The notes below the pieces were generated by a model, which was given only the letters and a program-made list of their open reading frames with translations, was not told the origin of the DNA and made no database searches. The translations under genes and the position numbers were made by a program. Below, piece after piece: positions 54,493-63,743 of a stretch of DNA of 64,000 nt. Source of the stretch: Acidimicrobiaceae bacterium (GTDB taxonomy: Bacteria > Actinomycetota > Acidimicrobiia > Acidimicrobiales > Acidimicrobiaceae); the NCBI GenBank assembly GCA_013044385.1, contig JABEUN010000047.1, positions 17,050 through 81,049 of the forward strand, written 5' to 3'. The first letter of the stretch is position 1, and each line of letters starts with the position of its first letter.

Positions 54493-55210
54493 GTGGGTCC
54501 TTCCGAACTCTACTTAAATTATTTCTAAGGCAAGTCTTCGCTCGGAACTTAGGGTCCAACGACTCTCACATGGGCGCAATGAGCAGTAGGTAACCTTCTC
54601 GCGGGGGTGGCAGGTTCCCTAAAGTGGGTTTGAAGGTGCGGTAGATTCGGGTTATGGGGTGGGGTTGGCACCGTATCGGCGCCAAAGAATGACCTGTGGA
54701 TTGCCGAGTTCGATTTAGTGACCGCAGAATGCCGGTGTGAAGGGCTAAATTTACCTGACTCACACCACTTGAGTCCATCTGCATCTATCGAATCACCCGT
54801 ACTTTGTGACGTCGATCGGTCAGACTTCTGGATGCGGATTGTCAAACATTTCCGTCGTGTTACCTATGACCTATGCATTCTCGAATCACTTTGACGAGCG
54901 CGAGAACTTTGGAACTCACCCGGATTGAAATCCGTGAACGCAGAGTCGTTTGTAGCGTCCCCATTTAGACGTCTTCTAGAGCACACGATGCACTTGGAGG
55001 TGTAGACAGTACTGAAAACTCATGAGCTTCCGATGCTGCACTGCTTCTGTTTGTTGGCATGAGCATTTGATTTCAGGTGTGTCGTCTAGTTAAGCGATGA
55101 CTTGTTGCATTGTTTACTTAGGAACATGTAGGGAAAAGCGAGGGACATGCACCTGGCACCCTCCATCTGCAAATGCGGACCTCTTGAAACCTCCACACGC
55201 CTGAGGGTGA
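54493..55210. other. Gene-free stretch after the formate dehydrogenase operon
   Basis: About 720 bases. Short frames on the minus strand (54549-54845) are not protein-like. No RNA or repeat seen. Confidence 0.45.
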
Positions 55211-56137
55211 TTAATGGACGAATTCAAATCCGAAGCGCCCTTTGATGCACAAGTTACCGCTTGTCGTGCTGTGATCAAGTGGTGAGGTCACTTTGAAGAT
55301 CTGGTTGTCCTGGACGTGGAGTTCGAGGTTGCACCCCACTCCGCAGTACGGGCATACAGTTTGGGTAACGGTCTGCGATTTGGGATCCCACTTGCCGGAC
55401 TCACGCAGGTCGAATTCGATGGTTGGCATAAGCGCACCGGTAGGACAGACTGCTACGCAGTTCCCACAGTATACGCAGGCCGATTCGGGAAGTGCTACAT
55501 TGTATTCGGTAGAAATACGTGCCTCGAACCCTCGGCCGGCTACTGCGATTGCGAACGTATTCTGTGCGTCGACTCCACAGGCTTCGACGCACTTGTAGCA
55601 CAAAATGCATCGGGAATAATCTCTGAGGTACTGCCCATTGTCCCGCTTAATTGGTTGTGCAACGGTTTCAGCAGTTGAGCCATCAATCGCTTTGTGTTCT
55701 CCTGCGTGGCCTCTATCCCGTTCTCCTTCTTCGGCCGGATCTGACTGGGGACCATGCCGTTCTGGGTGGACATCGTACTGCTGCATCCAGTGACCCACTT
55801 CGTCGTCTGCCAGGGAGAGGTCGACGGAGGATGCCAAGAGCTCTAGGACCATTCGACGACTTGTGTTGACTCTGGACGAGTCGGTCAGGATCTCCATCTT
55901 GGGCTCAACCTTACGAGAGCACGCCGACACGAGGGTACGCGAACCCTTGACCTCCACCACGCAGAGTCTGCAGACGTTGACCGGTGTAAGCGTCTCCAGG
56001 TAGCACAGGGTGGGGATATCGACCTGAACTTGCCTGCAGGCCTCAAGGATCGTCTGGCCTTCCGTTACGGTGACGTCTTTACCGTCGATGGTTAGATCGA
56101 AACGACGCTGGAGGCTGATTGGTACGGTACTCGTCAT
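55211..56137 (-). CDS. Formate dehydrogenase alpha, iron-sulfur N-terminal half (separate gene)
   Basis: A 308-residue protein matching only the N-terminal part of NAD-type formate dehydrogenase alpha. It holds a 2Fe-2S domain (TLCYLETLTPVNVCRLC, near residues 41-57), two 4Fe-4S clusters (CILCYKCVEACGVDAQ and CVYCGNCVAVCPTGAL), and the molybdopterin-domain 4Fe-4S site (CPYCGVGCNLELH, then GNLCIKGRFGFEFVH). It ends exactly where the catalytic domain normally continues. That domain is the gene at 57990-59924. Its ATG overlaps the preceding NuoEF stop (ATGA), so it is translationally coupled as the last gene of the operon. Confidence 0.85.
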   Translation of the reverse strand: MTSTVPISLQRRFDLTIDGKDVTVTEGQTILEACRQVQVDIPTLCYLETLTPVNVCRLCVVEVKGSRTLVSACSRKVEPKMEILTDSSRVNTSRRMVLELLASSVDLSLADDEVGHWMQQYDVHPERHGPQSDPAEEGERDRGHAGEHKAIDGSTAETVAQPIKRDNGQYLRDYSRCILCYKCVEACGVDAQNTFAIAVAGRGFEARISTEYNVALPESACVYCGNCVAVCPTGALMPTIEFDLRESGKWDPKSQTVTQTVCPYCGVGCNLELHVQDNQIFKVTSPLDHSTTSGNLCIKGRFGFEFVH

Positions 56138-57990
56138 GAGTTCCCCTTCGATGAAAAGATCAGTTGCTGTTCAATCGCCGACAGAACGGCGGTATTGGCA
56201 GCCTGTCCGAGGCCACAGATTGACGCATCCCGCATTACGCTCCCGAGGTCGTCTAGCAGGGAAAGTTCGTCTTGTCTTGATCCTAAGGGTGCATTCAGTG
56301 ATAGTCGTGCGAGGACTTCCTCCTGCCGAACTGTTCCGACCCGACAGGGGACACACTGACCGCAGGACTCGTCTCGGAAGAACTGAGCGATACGCCTGAC
56401 AAACGCCACCATGTCCACTGTCTCGTCAATGACGATGACAACGCCTGAACCTAGCGTGGTGCCCGCCATTCGAACTGCTTCGAAAGAGAGCTCCAGATCG
56501 AGCTGATCTGGCCCGACAAAGCTGCCGGCGGCACCCCCTAGTAGAATTGCCGTTAGTTGATGACCCTCAGTTACACCTCCGGCAATCTGAATCAACTCAC
56601 GTAGCTTCGTCCCAAGTGGAACCTCGTAAATGCCGGGTAGGTTTACGCAGCCGGATAGGCAGAACATCCGGGTGCCAGTTGAGGACTCCGTTCCGTACCG
56701 AATGAATTCAGTTGCGCCAGAAGAGATGATTTCTAGAGCAGACAGCAAAGTCTCTACGTTGTTGATACCTGTTGGCTTAGCGAAGAGCCCCTTATCGACT
56801 GGGTAGGGCGGTTTTGTGCGTGGCTCGGGTCGGTGTCCTTCGATCGAATTGAAGAGAGCTGTCTCCTCACCTGCGATATAAGCGCCTGCGCCCCTTCTTA
56901 CTTCGATTTGAAATTTGAGACCGGAACCCATGATGTCGTCGCCAAGCAGGCCCCTGCTCTGTGCCTGTGTGATCGCTGACCTGAGTCGCCGCTCGCCAAG
57001 TGGGTATTCACCTCGAATATAGATGTAACCCTGCTCTGCGCCGGTGGTCACTCCCGCAATCGTAAGTGCCTCTACCAAAGCAAAGGGGTCGTTCTCTATC
57101 AGCACTCGATCCTTGAAAGTTCCGGGTTCGGATTCGTCGGCATTTGCGACGAAGTATCTGGGCCTGACCGAACTGTGTGCGACAGCCTCCCACTTTGCAC
57201 CTGTTGGAAAAGCCGCGCCACCCCGTCCGAGTAACTTGGCATCCTTCAACTCCCTGATAACCCACTCCGGGCCAAAGTCGATAGCTCGGCGGAGCGCTTG
57301 GTATCCACCTTCGGATCTGTATGAGTCCAAGGATTCTGGGTCCACTAAGCCTATTCGCTTTAGCAAGTGGAGCTCGCTGCGTACCTGGTTGAGCAACGTG
57401 GCGGGCGTTGGCGGGCGTTTGGCTGTCGTGTTGGATACGACGGTATCTAGCTCATGGATGTTGAACGGGGCTAGCACCTCCCTAACACCAGGTGATCCCG
57501 CTATTGTTACCATCGCCGCTGACCCGTGTTCGCACTGGCCAAGGCAAGGACTTGTTCGCCAGGTGAGCTGTCCATCGGTAGTATCAGGTTCACCGAAGTG
57601 ACCCCGCATGGTCTCTACTGAATCTGATCCCGCTGCACGACATGCAATGTCGTCGCAGACGTGAACGACTGTCTGTGCGGTGGGCCGTAGCGAAAAGAGC
57701 GAATAACTGCTGGCAACCCCAAAAGCTTCTGCGGGGGCAATATCGAGTCTCGTACAGACATAGTTGAGTGCTCCGTGGCTTATCCAGCCGATCTGGTCCT
57801 GTATCGCATGAAGAGTGGGAAGAAGGAGGTGTCGAAGATTGGCACGCCTCCTTTGGCCGCCCAGTATGACGCGTCCGCCGACCCCCGGCCTCAGGCCATC
57901 CGACCAACTAGGTGGCGCTGACCCTATGACCGAGTCAGCCGCCTTACGCTCCTCTTCGGTCGCGACATCTTCGGTGGTCTTGAGGTCCAT
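56134..57990 (-). CDS. NuoE-NuoF fusion, diaphorase subunit of formate dehydrogenase
   Basis: A 618-residue fusion. Residues about 45-190 are a thioredoxin-like NuoE domain with a 2Fe-2S site (CDDIAC and CLGQC). NuoF follows: GRGGAAFPTGAKWEAV (NAD-binding), GEETALFNSIEGHRPEPRTKPPYP (FMN site), and the 4Fe-4S motif SCGQCVPCRVGT with the fourth Cys in ASICGLG. It passes electrons between formate dehydrogenase and NAD. ATG at 57990 overlaps the stop of the catalytic gene (TAATG), so the three genes are one coupled operon. NuoE-NuoF fusions are known from FdsB/HoxF-type systems. Confidence 0.88.
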   Translation of the reverse strand: MDLKTTEDVATEEERKAADSVIGSAPPSWSDGLRPGVGGRVILGGQRRRANLRHLLLPTLHAIQDQIGWISHGALNYVCTRLDIAPAEAFGVASSYSLFSLRPTAQTVVHVCDDIACRAAGSDSVETMRGHFGEPDTTDGQLTWRTSPCLGQCEHGSAAMVTIAGSPGVREVLAPFNIHELDTVVSNTTAKRPPTPATLLNQVRSELHLLKRIGLVDPESLDSYRSEGGYQALRRAIDFGPEWVIRELKDAKLLGRGGAAFPTGAKWEAVAHSSVRPRYFVANADESEPGTFKDRVLIENDPFALVEALTIAGVTTGAEQGYIYIRGEYPLGERRLRSAITQAQSRGLLGDDIMGSGLKFQIEVRRGAGAYIAGEETALFNSIEGHRPEPRTKPPYPVDKGLFAKPTGINNVETLLSALEIISSGATEFIRYGTESSTGTRMFCLSGCVNLPGIYEVPLGTKLRELIQIAGGVTEGHQLTAILLGGAAGSFVGPDQLDLELSFEAVRMAGTTLGSGVVIVIDETVDMVAFVRRIAQFFRDESCGQCVPCRVGTVRQEEVLARLSLNAPLGSRQDELSLLDDLGSVMRDASICGLGQAANTAVLSAIEQQLIFSSKGNS

Positions 57991-59924
57991 TATTTATCAA
58001 CCCTCTTGTCGGAGTGATCGTTAGGAGTGGCATCCTGGCCAAGCCGCTCGATCGCTATTGCCGTTGCTTTGAACTCAGCCGTTCCTGCCTTCTTGTCCCA
58101 AGTGTCTATGGTGAGAAGGTTCGTGTCAACCTGATCCGGAAAGTGCAGCGTGAGAAATGCTAGACCCGAACGAAGGGTCGGGTCGGTTCGAACTGGTGCT
58201 TCTATCCCTCCCCTGCGCGAACGGACCAGAACCCTGTCCCCATCTTGGAGTTTGTACGCTCCCATATCTTCTGGCGAAAGTGCCAGGGCCTCTTTAGATC
58301 TGATCGGTGAGCTGTATGCGCCCGTCTGCACTCCGGTATTGAAGGAGTCGAGTCTACGACCCGTGGTGAGGCGTATAGGAAATTCGCTATCGAGTTCATC
58401 TAGCGGCGGCTCAAATGGTGTGGCACTGAATGTCGCTGGTGGACCAGTGATTGGTTCATCCCAGAGCCGCCCATGTAGGAACAGTTCACCTGGGTGGTTC
58501 TCGTCGTAGCAGGGCCACTGGAGGCCACCTAACTCCTCGAGGCGCCGATAACTCATGCCAGCATGCATAGGAGAGAGGCTTCTCAGTTCATCCCAGACCT
58601 GCTCCGCTGTCGGACTTCCCCAATCGTGACCCATCTTGGCGGCGATCTGGCATATGATCTCGACGTCGTCCCGTGAACCGGCCGGTTGGACGACGGCGCG
58701 TCGTACCCGTTGTACCCTGCGCTCACTCGAAGTGACCGTCCCATCAGACTCCGCCCACGAAGCGGTCGCTGGGAGTACTACATCGGCTAATTCTGCGGTC
58801 TTGGTGAGGAAGATATCCTGAACTACGAGGTGTTCAAGACCGGTCAGAAGGTGCCTGGCCTTCTTAACGTCGGCCTCGGACTGCGCTGGATTTTCGCCGA
58901 TTATGTATAGCGAGGTTAACTCACCGGTCTCCATTGCGTCGAACATCTGCGACAGATGCCACCCCTTTGTACGTGGCAGCGGTGTTCCCCAGCGCGCCTC
59001 GAACTGTTCTCTGGCAAAAGTGTCTGTTTCGATGTCTTGAAAACCCGGTAGTTTGTTTGGGATTGCACCCATGTCGCCACCACCCTGAACGTTGTTCTGG
59101 CCTCTAAGAGGTACGAGTCCCGAGCCGTACCTGCCGACGTGACCCGTGAGAAGGGCCAGATTGCACAGTGCCAGAACGTTGTCCGTTCCGGTGTGATGCT
59201 CGGTGATCCCAAGTGTCCAACACAGCTGTGCTCTATCGGCGCGGGCGTAATCCTCTGCTAACTGGGCGATAGCTGTGCCGGGTATGCCTGTTAGCTTCTC
59301 GCCGACTTCCAGAGTGAAGGGTTCGACTGATTTTGCGTAGACATCAAAATTGATTGTCGCTCGTCTGATGAAGTCACTGTTCGAAAGGCCCGCATGGATA
59401 ATGTGGCGACCGATGGTGTTAGCAAGTGCGATGTCCGAACCCACGTCGAGCCCCAGCCAAACATCGGCCCACTTCGCCGAGCTGGTCCAACGTGGATCTA
59501 CGACGTAGAGTTTCGCACCATTGTGTACGCCCTTGAGGAGGTGGTGGAAATATATGGGATGCGCGTCCCGAGCCGCAGATCCCCACAGAATGATCAGGTC
59601 GGTCTCCTCGACCTCCTTGTAGGAACTCGTAGACCCACCGGCTCCGAATACTGTCGCCAGACCGACGACACTGGGAGCGTGTCAGGTTCGGTTGCAGCTG
59701 TCGATGTTGTTAGAAGCCATTACGGCTCGAGCAAACTTCTGTGCGATGAAGTTCATCTCGTTAGTGGCCTTGGAGCAGCTGAACATGCCGAATCCGCCGC
59801 CACTCGACCGGACTTTCTGAAATCCTGCGGCTGCCCGGTCCAAGGCCTCGTCCCAAGAAGCCGGACGTAGTCCCGAGCCATCACGGACTAGTGGCTGGGT
59901 GAGCCGAACATACTGTCGAGCCAT
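57990..59924 (-). CDS. fdhA: Formate dehydrogenase alpha, catalytic molybdopterin subunit, selenocysteine (UGA)
   Basis: ATG at 59924 follows GGAGG with six bases between. The frame reads ...ARAVMASNNIDSCNRT, then TGA (59684-59682), then HAPSVVGLATVFGAGGSTSSY, with no other interruption to 57990. In formate dehydrogenases the residue before HAPSVVGL or HGPSV is the Mo-ligand Cys or Sec, so UGA is Sec; the product is 644 residues. The His after it is the catalytic His. C-terminal motifs include YADRAQLCWTLGITEHHTGTD and molydopterin-dinucleotide-binding domain (QDGDRVLVRSRRGGIEAPV). The iron-sulfur N-terminal half is a separate gene (55211-56137). Confidence 0.92.
59652..59681 (-). promoter_or_regulatory. 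SECIS element after the fdhA UGA
   Basis: After the UGA, TGTCG (59670-59666) and CGACA (59656-59652) form a stem closing a nine-base loop, TCGGTCTGG. In E. coli fdhF, from memory, GGUCU lies in the apical loop 18 bases after UGA. Here GGTCT is also 18 bases after it. The agreement of loop and spacing strongly supports SelB-dependent decoding. Confidence 0.78.
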
Positions 59925-60509
59925 TATGAACCTCCATTCAGTCTGCGATCGGTGTGGAGGCACGACCCTGCTCTGTCCACCTGAGCAAACGATTGTGAGT
60001 CTAGCCCCGCCTCGACGAGCGAACAAAGTGTACCCAGATCTACACCGGAATAACGAAGCAAAAATCTCTGGCTTGGTCTAACTGCTCCTGTCGTGGTTTC
60101 GACCGTATTGGGCTCTACCGCCGGCAAGACCGATCGTGTCGTATAGCTGAGCTGTTACGGGGAGTACCTCCCATCCTGGGATATCGATCTGGTGCTCTTA
60201 CTGTTCGATGCTGTTTCAGCCACCCAAAATCTGTCGTGGAGTAGAAGTGGTACGTCGTGCTGAGTTCGAAAACGATGCTCAGACTGTTTCGGAGAAATTG
60301 GTGCGGTTGCGAGCCGGTTCAGCTACGTTGACCACTTCGACTCCAAAGTGTGTGAAGGTTATCCTTGTTGGAAACCGGCTGTTATCTGAACTCGGGTCTG
60401 ATCTGGGCCGTAATCTGTAATCCGAGGTCGAGGCGAGCAGTATGGTGGTAACTTGAACCAAAGAGTAGCGACGGATCAGCCCTAGTTGCAACGAGAGGGA
60501 GGGGCCAGC
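59925..60509. other. Region upstream of the formate dehydrogenase operon
   Basis: About 585 bases between divergent genes. Frames here (for example 60208-60420, 70 codons) have no recognised domain. The fdhA promoter and any regulator site must lie here, but I see no clear palindromic operator. Confidence 0.45.
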
Positions 60510-60887
60510 TTGCTTGAGGAAGAGAACCCACTACCAGATGTGGCCCATACTGCAGACGACCAGGCCGGCTCGGGGTCACCCGAAAAGGCCGTTGAGGTTG
60601 TCCGACAGGAGGACGCAGGGTCGGAAGCAAAAGTTCCTACGACTCGGGCGGGAAGGCTCTGGATCGGAGTTCTTCCTGTGATTTTACTATTAGGCGTTCT
60701 GTTGGACTTCGTTCTCCAAAATCTCCGTAGCGCCAAGGTTACATTTCTCGGATTCTCAGGATCTTTCCCACTCTCGGTGTTGGTTCTGGTCTCTGCAGCA
60801 GTAGGAGGACTATTAATTCTGCTTCTAGGTTCGATCAGGATTCTCCAGCTGAGACGGCTCGTTAAGCGCCGGCGAACTAGCCGGTAA
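60510..60887 (+). CDS. LapA-domain (DUF1049) membrane protein
   Basis: About 125 residues: an acidic N-terminus, then two helices (VLPVILLLGVLLDFVLQNL and VLVLVSAAVGGLLILLLGS) separated by QNLRSAKVTFLGFSGSFPL, the LapA-domain pattern, and a basic tail (RRLVKRRRTSR). LapA-type proteins are thought to act in lipopolysaccharide or envelope assembly; in actinobacteria the role is unknown. TTG at 60510 is chosen for its GGGAGGGG site; an earlier TTG at 60486 is less supported. Confidence 0.7.
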   Translation: MLEEENPLPDVAHTADDQAGSGSPEKAVEVVRQEDAGSEAKVPTTRAGRLWIGVLPVILLLGVLLDFVLQNLRSAKVTFLGFSGSFPLSVLVLVSAAVGGLLILLLGSIRILQLRRLVKRRRTSR

Positions 60888-61242
60888 CCAACTCAGTGTA
60901 AAAAGTGTTGATTGCGTTCGGGTGGTGGGTGAAAGGCTCGCGCAGGCTGAACGATGAACTACTTTCTGAGAGTCCAAATTAACCGGCCGATTCTCGGACT
61001 TAGATCGATGTAGCGATGCAGTGAGTTGGGATGACAGAAAGTTACGTCTACTTGGCCAAAATATGGCCGCCTTCAAAGTAGGGACATCGGCTCGCTGTTC
61101 GGATCATTAGGAGGAGCCCCGCCCGATGGAAATCCATCGGGCGGGGCTCATTTCGATTTCACACTGAATTACAGTTTGGACGCCGGGGAATTCGAGACCT
61201 CGTTGGCAGCGACCTCGTACCCTGTGGTCCTCGGTCGAATAG
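60888..61242. other. Intergenic region with a terminator
   Basis: About 355 bases between convergent genes, containing a strong hairpin at 61114-61149. No gene seen. Confidence 0.5.
61114..61153. terminator. Strong hairpin terminator between convergent genes
   Basis: A 17-bp near-perfect GC-rich stem (GAGCCCCGCCCGATGGA with its complement) with a two-base loop, followed on the plus strand by ATTTCGATTTC. A weak U-tract exists on the plus side only, but it sits between the convergent LapA and MFS genes and may serve both. Confidence 0.65.
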
Positions 61243-62763
61243 CTAAATTCCTACGTGCATCGTCTCGCCGCCTATTTCCTGCTTACCCCATTTCAGGAGG
61301 AAGAAGGAGATGACCGCACCAACGAGGAATACCAGGGCTGACCACCTGAAAGCCGTAATATAGCTGTGGACGCCTGCTTCGGCAAGGAGAAGTTGCGACG
61401 GAATCTTGTGGGCCAGAAAGTTAGTAGCAGTGGTTGCGGCCAGAGTGTTGAGCAGCGCAGTGCCGATCGACCCTCCGATCTGCTGTGATGTGTTTACCGT
61501 GGCGGATGCCACACCGGCGTCTTCCGGTGAGATGCCAGCAGTTGCAGCGTTGATCGATGGGGCGAAAATCGAGCCCATACCCAGTCCGAGGACGGCCAGT
61601 GCAGGCAGGATGACTGACACGTAACTTGAATGCACAGAGATTCTGGTAAGCAGAATCAGGCCAACGGCAGCTATGAGCATCCCTGCAACGACGATCGGCT
61701 TTGGACCTATTCTCGGGAGAAGGACGGCAGTGGCGATGGAGGCGGAAATCACTAGCACTACCACCATTGGAAGGAAAGCCACGCCAGTCTTTACCGGCGA
61801 ATAACCAAGTGTCGACTGCATGTAGTAGGTGAGGAAGAGGAAAACACCGAACATCCCCACGGCTGCTAGAAACACAGACAGGTAAGAACCGCCTCGGGTC
61901 CTGTCGAGCACGACGCGCATCGGAAGCAGGGGGTGCACTACTCGGGTCTCTATGGCTACGAATGCACCAAGCAGAATGATGCCTGCGGCCAAGAATGCGA
62001 TCGTGATGCCGTTCGACCAGCCCGAGGTCTCTGCGTGCGAGAATCCATAAACAAGTGAGAACATCGATATTGATGCAGAAAGAACTCCTGGAAGGTCGAG
62101 CTTCTTCTTTTCTGTTTTAGGATCATGTCGGAGGAACGTCACAGCGCCAATCGTCGCTCCGATTGCGAAAATGAGATTGACGTAAAGACTCCAGCGCCAA
62201 GATAGGTACTGAGTAAGAAAGCCCCCTAAAAGTAGGCCAAGAGCCGCTCCGCCACCAGCGATAGCGCCGAAGACCCCGAACGCTTTACCACGTTCCTTCG
62301 GATCGGTGAACGTTGTCGTCAGCAGCGACAAAGCCGTGGGTGCCAGGAGCGCACCGAAAGCGCCCTGAACGACACGGGCCGTCACAAGCATTCCGAATCC
62401 GTTCGAAGCTCCACCGATGGCGGAGGCGACTGCGAAACCGATTAAGCCGATAAGGAAGACTCGCTTGCGTCCGAAGAAGTCCGCTACTCTTCCACCAAGC
62501 AGCAGGAGGCTTCCAAATGAGAGTGCGTAGCCGGTGACGATCCACTGACGATCCGCCGTAGAGAATGCCAGCGCCTTCTGTGCCGACGGGAGGGCAATAT
62601 TCACTATGGTTGCGTCAAGCACAACCATGAGCTGGGCCATCGCAACTACGGCAAGTATCCACCAGCGTCTGTTGTGTATGTGATGGGCGAGCTTCTCGGC
62701 ATGTGTCGCGTCTGGGTTCAGGCCCAAAGCGGCGTCTCCAGGAGAGTCCAATGAAGACTTCAA
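61243..62763 (-). CDS. DHA2-family MFS drug efflux transporter (EmrB/QacA type)
   Basis: About 506 residues with 14 predicted helices. The opening AQLMVVLDATIVNIALPSAQKAL is the DHA2 signature (motif D1), GGRVADFFGRKRVFLIGLIGF is motif A, and the motif C region (GAIAGGGAALGLLLGGFLT) marks a proton antiporter. It exports hydrophobic or cationic toxic compounds. TTG at 62763 has AAGGAG five bases ahead and is chosen over the longer frame to 62817. It is divergent from the TetR gene. Confidence 0.9.
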   Translation of the reverse strand: MKSSLDSPGDAALGLNPDATHAEKLAHHIHNRRWWILAVVAMAQLMVVLDATIVNIALPSAQKALAFSTADRQWIVTGYALSFGSLLLLGGRVADFFGRKRVFLIGLIGFAVASAIGGASNGFGMLVTARVVQGAFGALLAPTALSLLTTTFTDPKERGKAFGVFGAIAGGGAALGLLLGGFLTQYLSWRWSLYVNLIFAIGATIGAVTFLRHDPKTEKKKLDLPGVLSASISMFSLVYGFSHAETSGWSNGITIAFLAAGIILLGAFVAIETRVVHPLLPMRVVLDRTRGGSYLSVFLAAVGMFGVFLFLTYYMQSTLGYSPVKTGVAFLPMVVVLVISASIATAVLLPRIGPKPIVVAGMLIAAVGLILLTRISVHSSYVSVILPALAVLGLGMGSIFAPSINAATAGISPEDAGVASATVNTSQQIGGSIGTALLNTLAATTATNFLAHKIPSQLLLAEAGVHSYITAFRWSALVFLVGAVISFFLLKWGKQEIGGETMHVGI

Positions 62764-62784
62764 GTTAACTCCTTCTGAACATAT

Positions 62785-62844
62785 GGAGATGGTGTCTCCA
62801 CTTACACAGACCAACATAGACGTATGCGGAGATATTCCCTCCGC
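62785..62844. promoter_or_regulatory. Inverted repeats in the TetR/MFS divergent promoter
   Basis: Two inverted repeats occur between the divergent genes: GGAGA-TGGTG-TCTCC (62785-62799) and GCGGAG-ATATTCC-CTCCGC (62826-62844). Both are plausible TetR sites controlling both genes. Confidence 0.45.
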
Positions 62845-62846
62845 TT

Positions 62847-63572
62847 ATGACTAGATTGTTAACTGTGATGGAAGATCTTGGGTGTCCAATAGAGGAAGGG
62901 GAGGTACAGGTTGAACGAACTCTCCGCAAAGATGCCGAGGAGAATCGGGAACGAATCCTAAAGGCCGCCAAGGTGCTGTTTGCGGAGCGTGGACTTGGAG
63001 TCACTCTTGATGACGTCGCCCATAGTGCTGGATTGGGTGTCGGGACCGTCTATCGCCGCTTTCCAAACAAGGATGCGCTAGTGGAGGCTCTGTTCGAACA
63101 GCGTGTCATCGAGCTGATCAACGTTGCGAAGGCAGCCTTGGAGTTCAGCGACGGTTGGGAGGGCTTTCTGTATCTTTTGGCGAACATGTTGACCCTTGAG
63201 ACCGAGGATAGGGGACTCAGAGATGTAATCCTCGGTAGTGAGTACATCAAGGGAAGGCTGAGGGATCTAAAGGCCGAAGTTGCTCCACTAATTGAGTCGC
63301 TCGTCGCCAAAGCACAGGAGCAAGGTACTTTGCGGCCCGACTTTCGGGCAAATGATGTTCCGGTGCTGACCGCTATGGCGGGGGCAGCTCAGGAATACTG
63401 TGGGGTTGCTTCGCCGGGTATATGGAAGCGGTATGTCGCTATCGTGCTAGACGGTCTAAAGGCCAATCGTTCCTCACTGACCCATATGCCGGAAGAGGCT
63501 CTAAATCACGAGCAGTTGCACCAAGCGACGCTCAACTGGAAATCCCGTCGACTCTCAGATGGACGGCGCTAG
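62847..63572 (+). CDS. TetR/AcrR-family regulator of the MFS gene
   Basis: A 241-residue regulator. The N-terminal helix-turn-helix is NRERILKAAKVLFAERGLGVTLDDVAHSAGLGVGTVYRRFPNKDALVEALFE, near residues 33-85. The C-terminal helices form the effector pocket. It is divergent from the DHA2 exporter, the usual layout for a local repressor. The first 30 residues are variable, and the ATG at 62847 lacks a clear ribosome site, so the start could be the ATG at 62868. Confidence 0.87.
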   Translation: MTRLLTVMEDLGCPIEEGEVQVERTLRKDAEENRERILKAAKVLFAERGLGVTLDDVAHSAGLGVGTVYRRFPNKDALVEALFEQRVIELINVAKAALEFSDGWEGFLYLLANMLTLETEDRGLRDVILGSEYIKGRLRDLKAEVAPLIESLVAKAQEQGTLRPDFRANDVPVLTAMAGAAQEYCGVASPGIWKRYVAIVLDGLKANRSSLTHMPEEALNHEQLHQATLNWKSRRLSDGRR

Positions 63573-63743
63573 TTCAAACCGTTAGTTGCGCAACTCGTTG
63601 GCTCCATGGGTGTGGAGTTTGTAAGCTCGCCGCAACGTCTGCCGGCACATCCCATTGCGCCGGGACTCTGTAACAGCGTTCTTTGGAAATTACCCTGACG
63701 ACGGGAGCGGACATCCATTAAAGTTGGTGTGTCGAGTCGGGCT

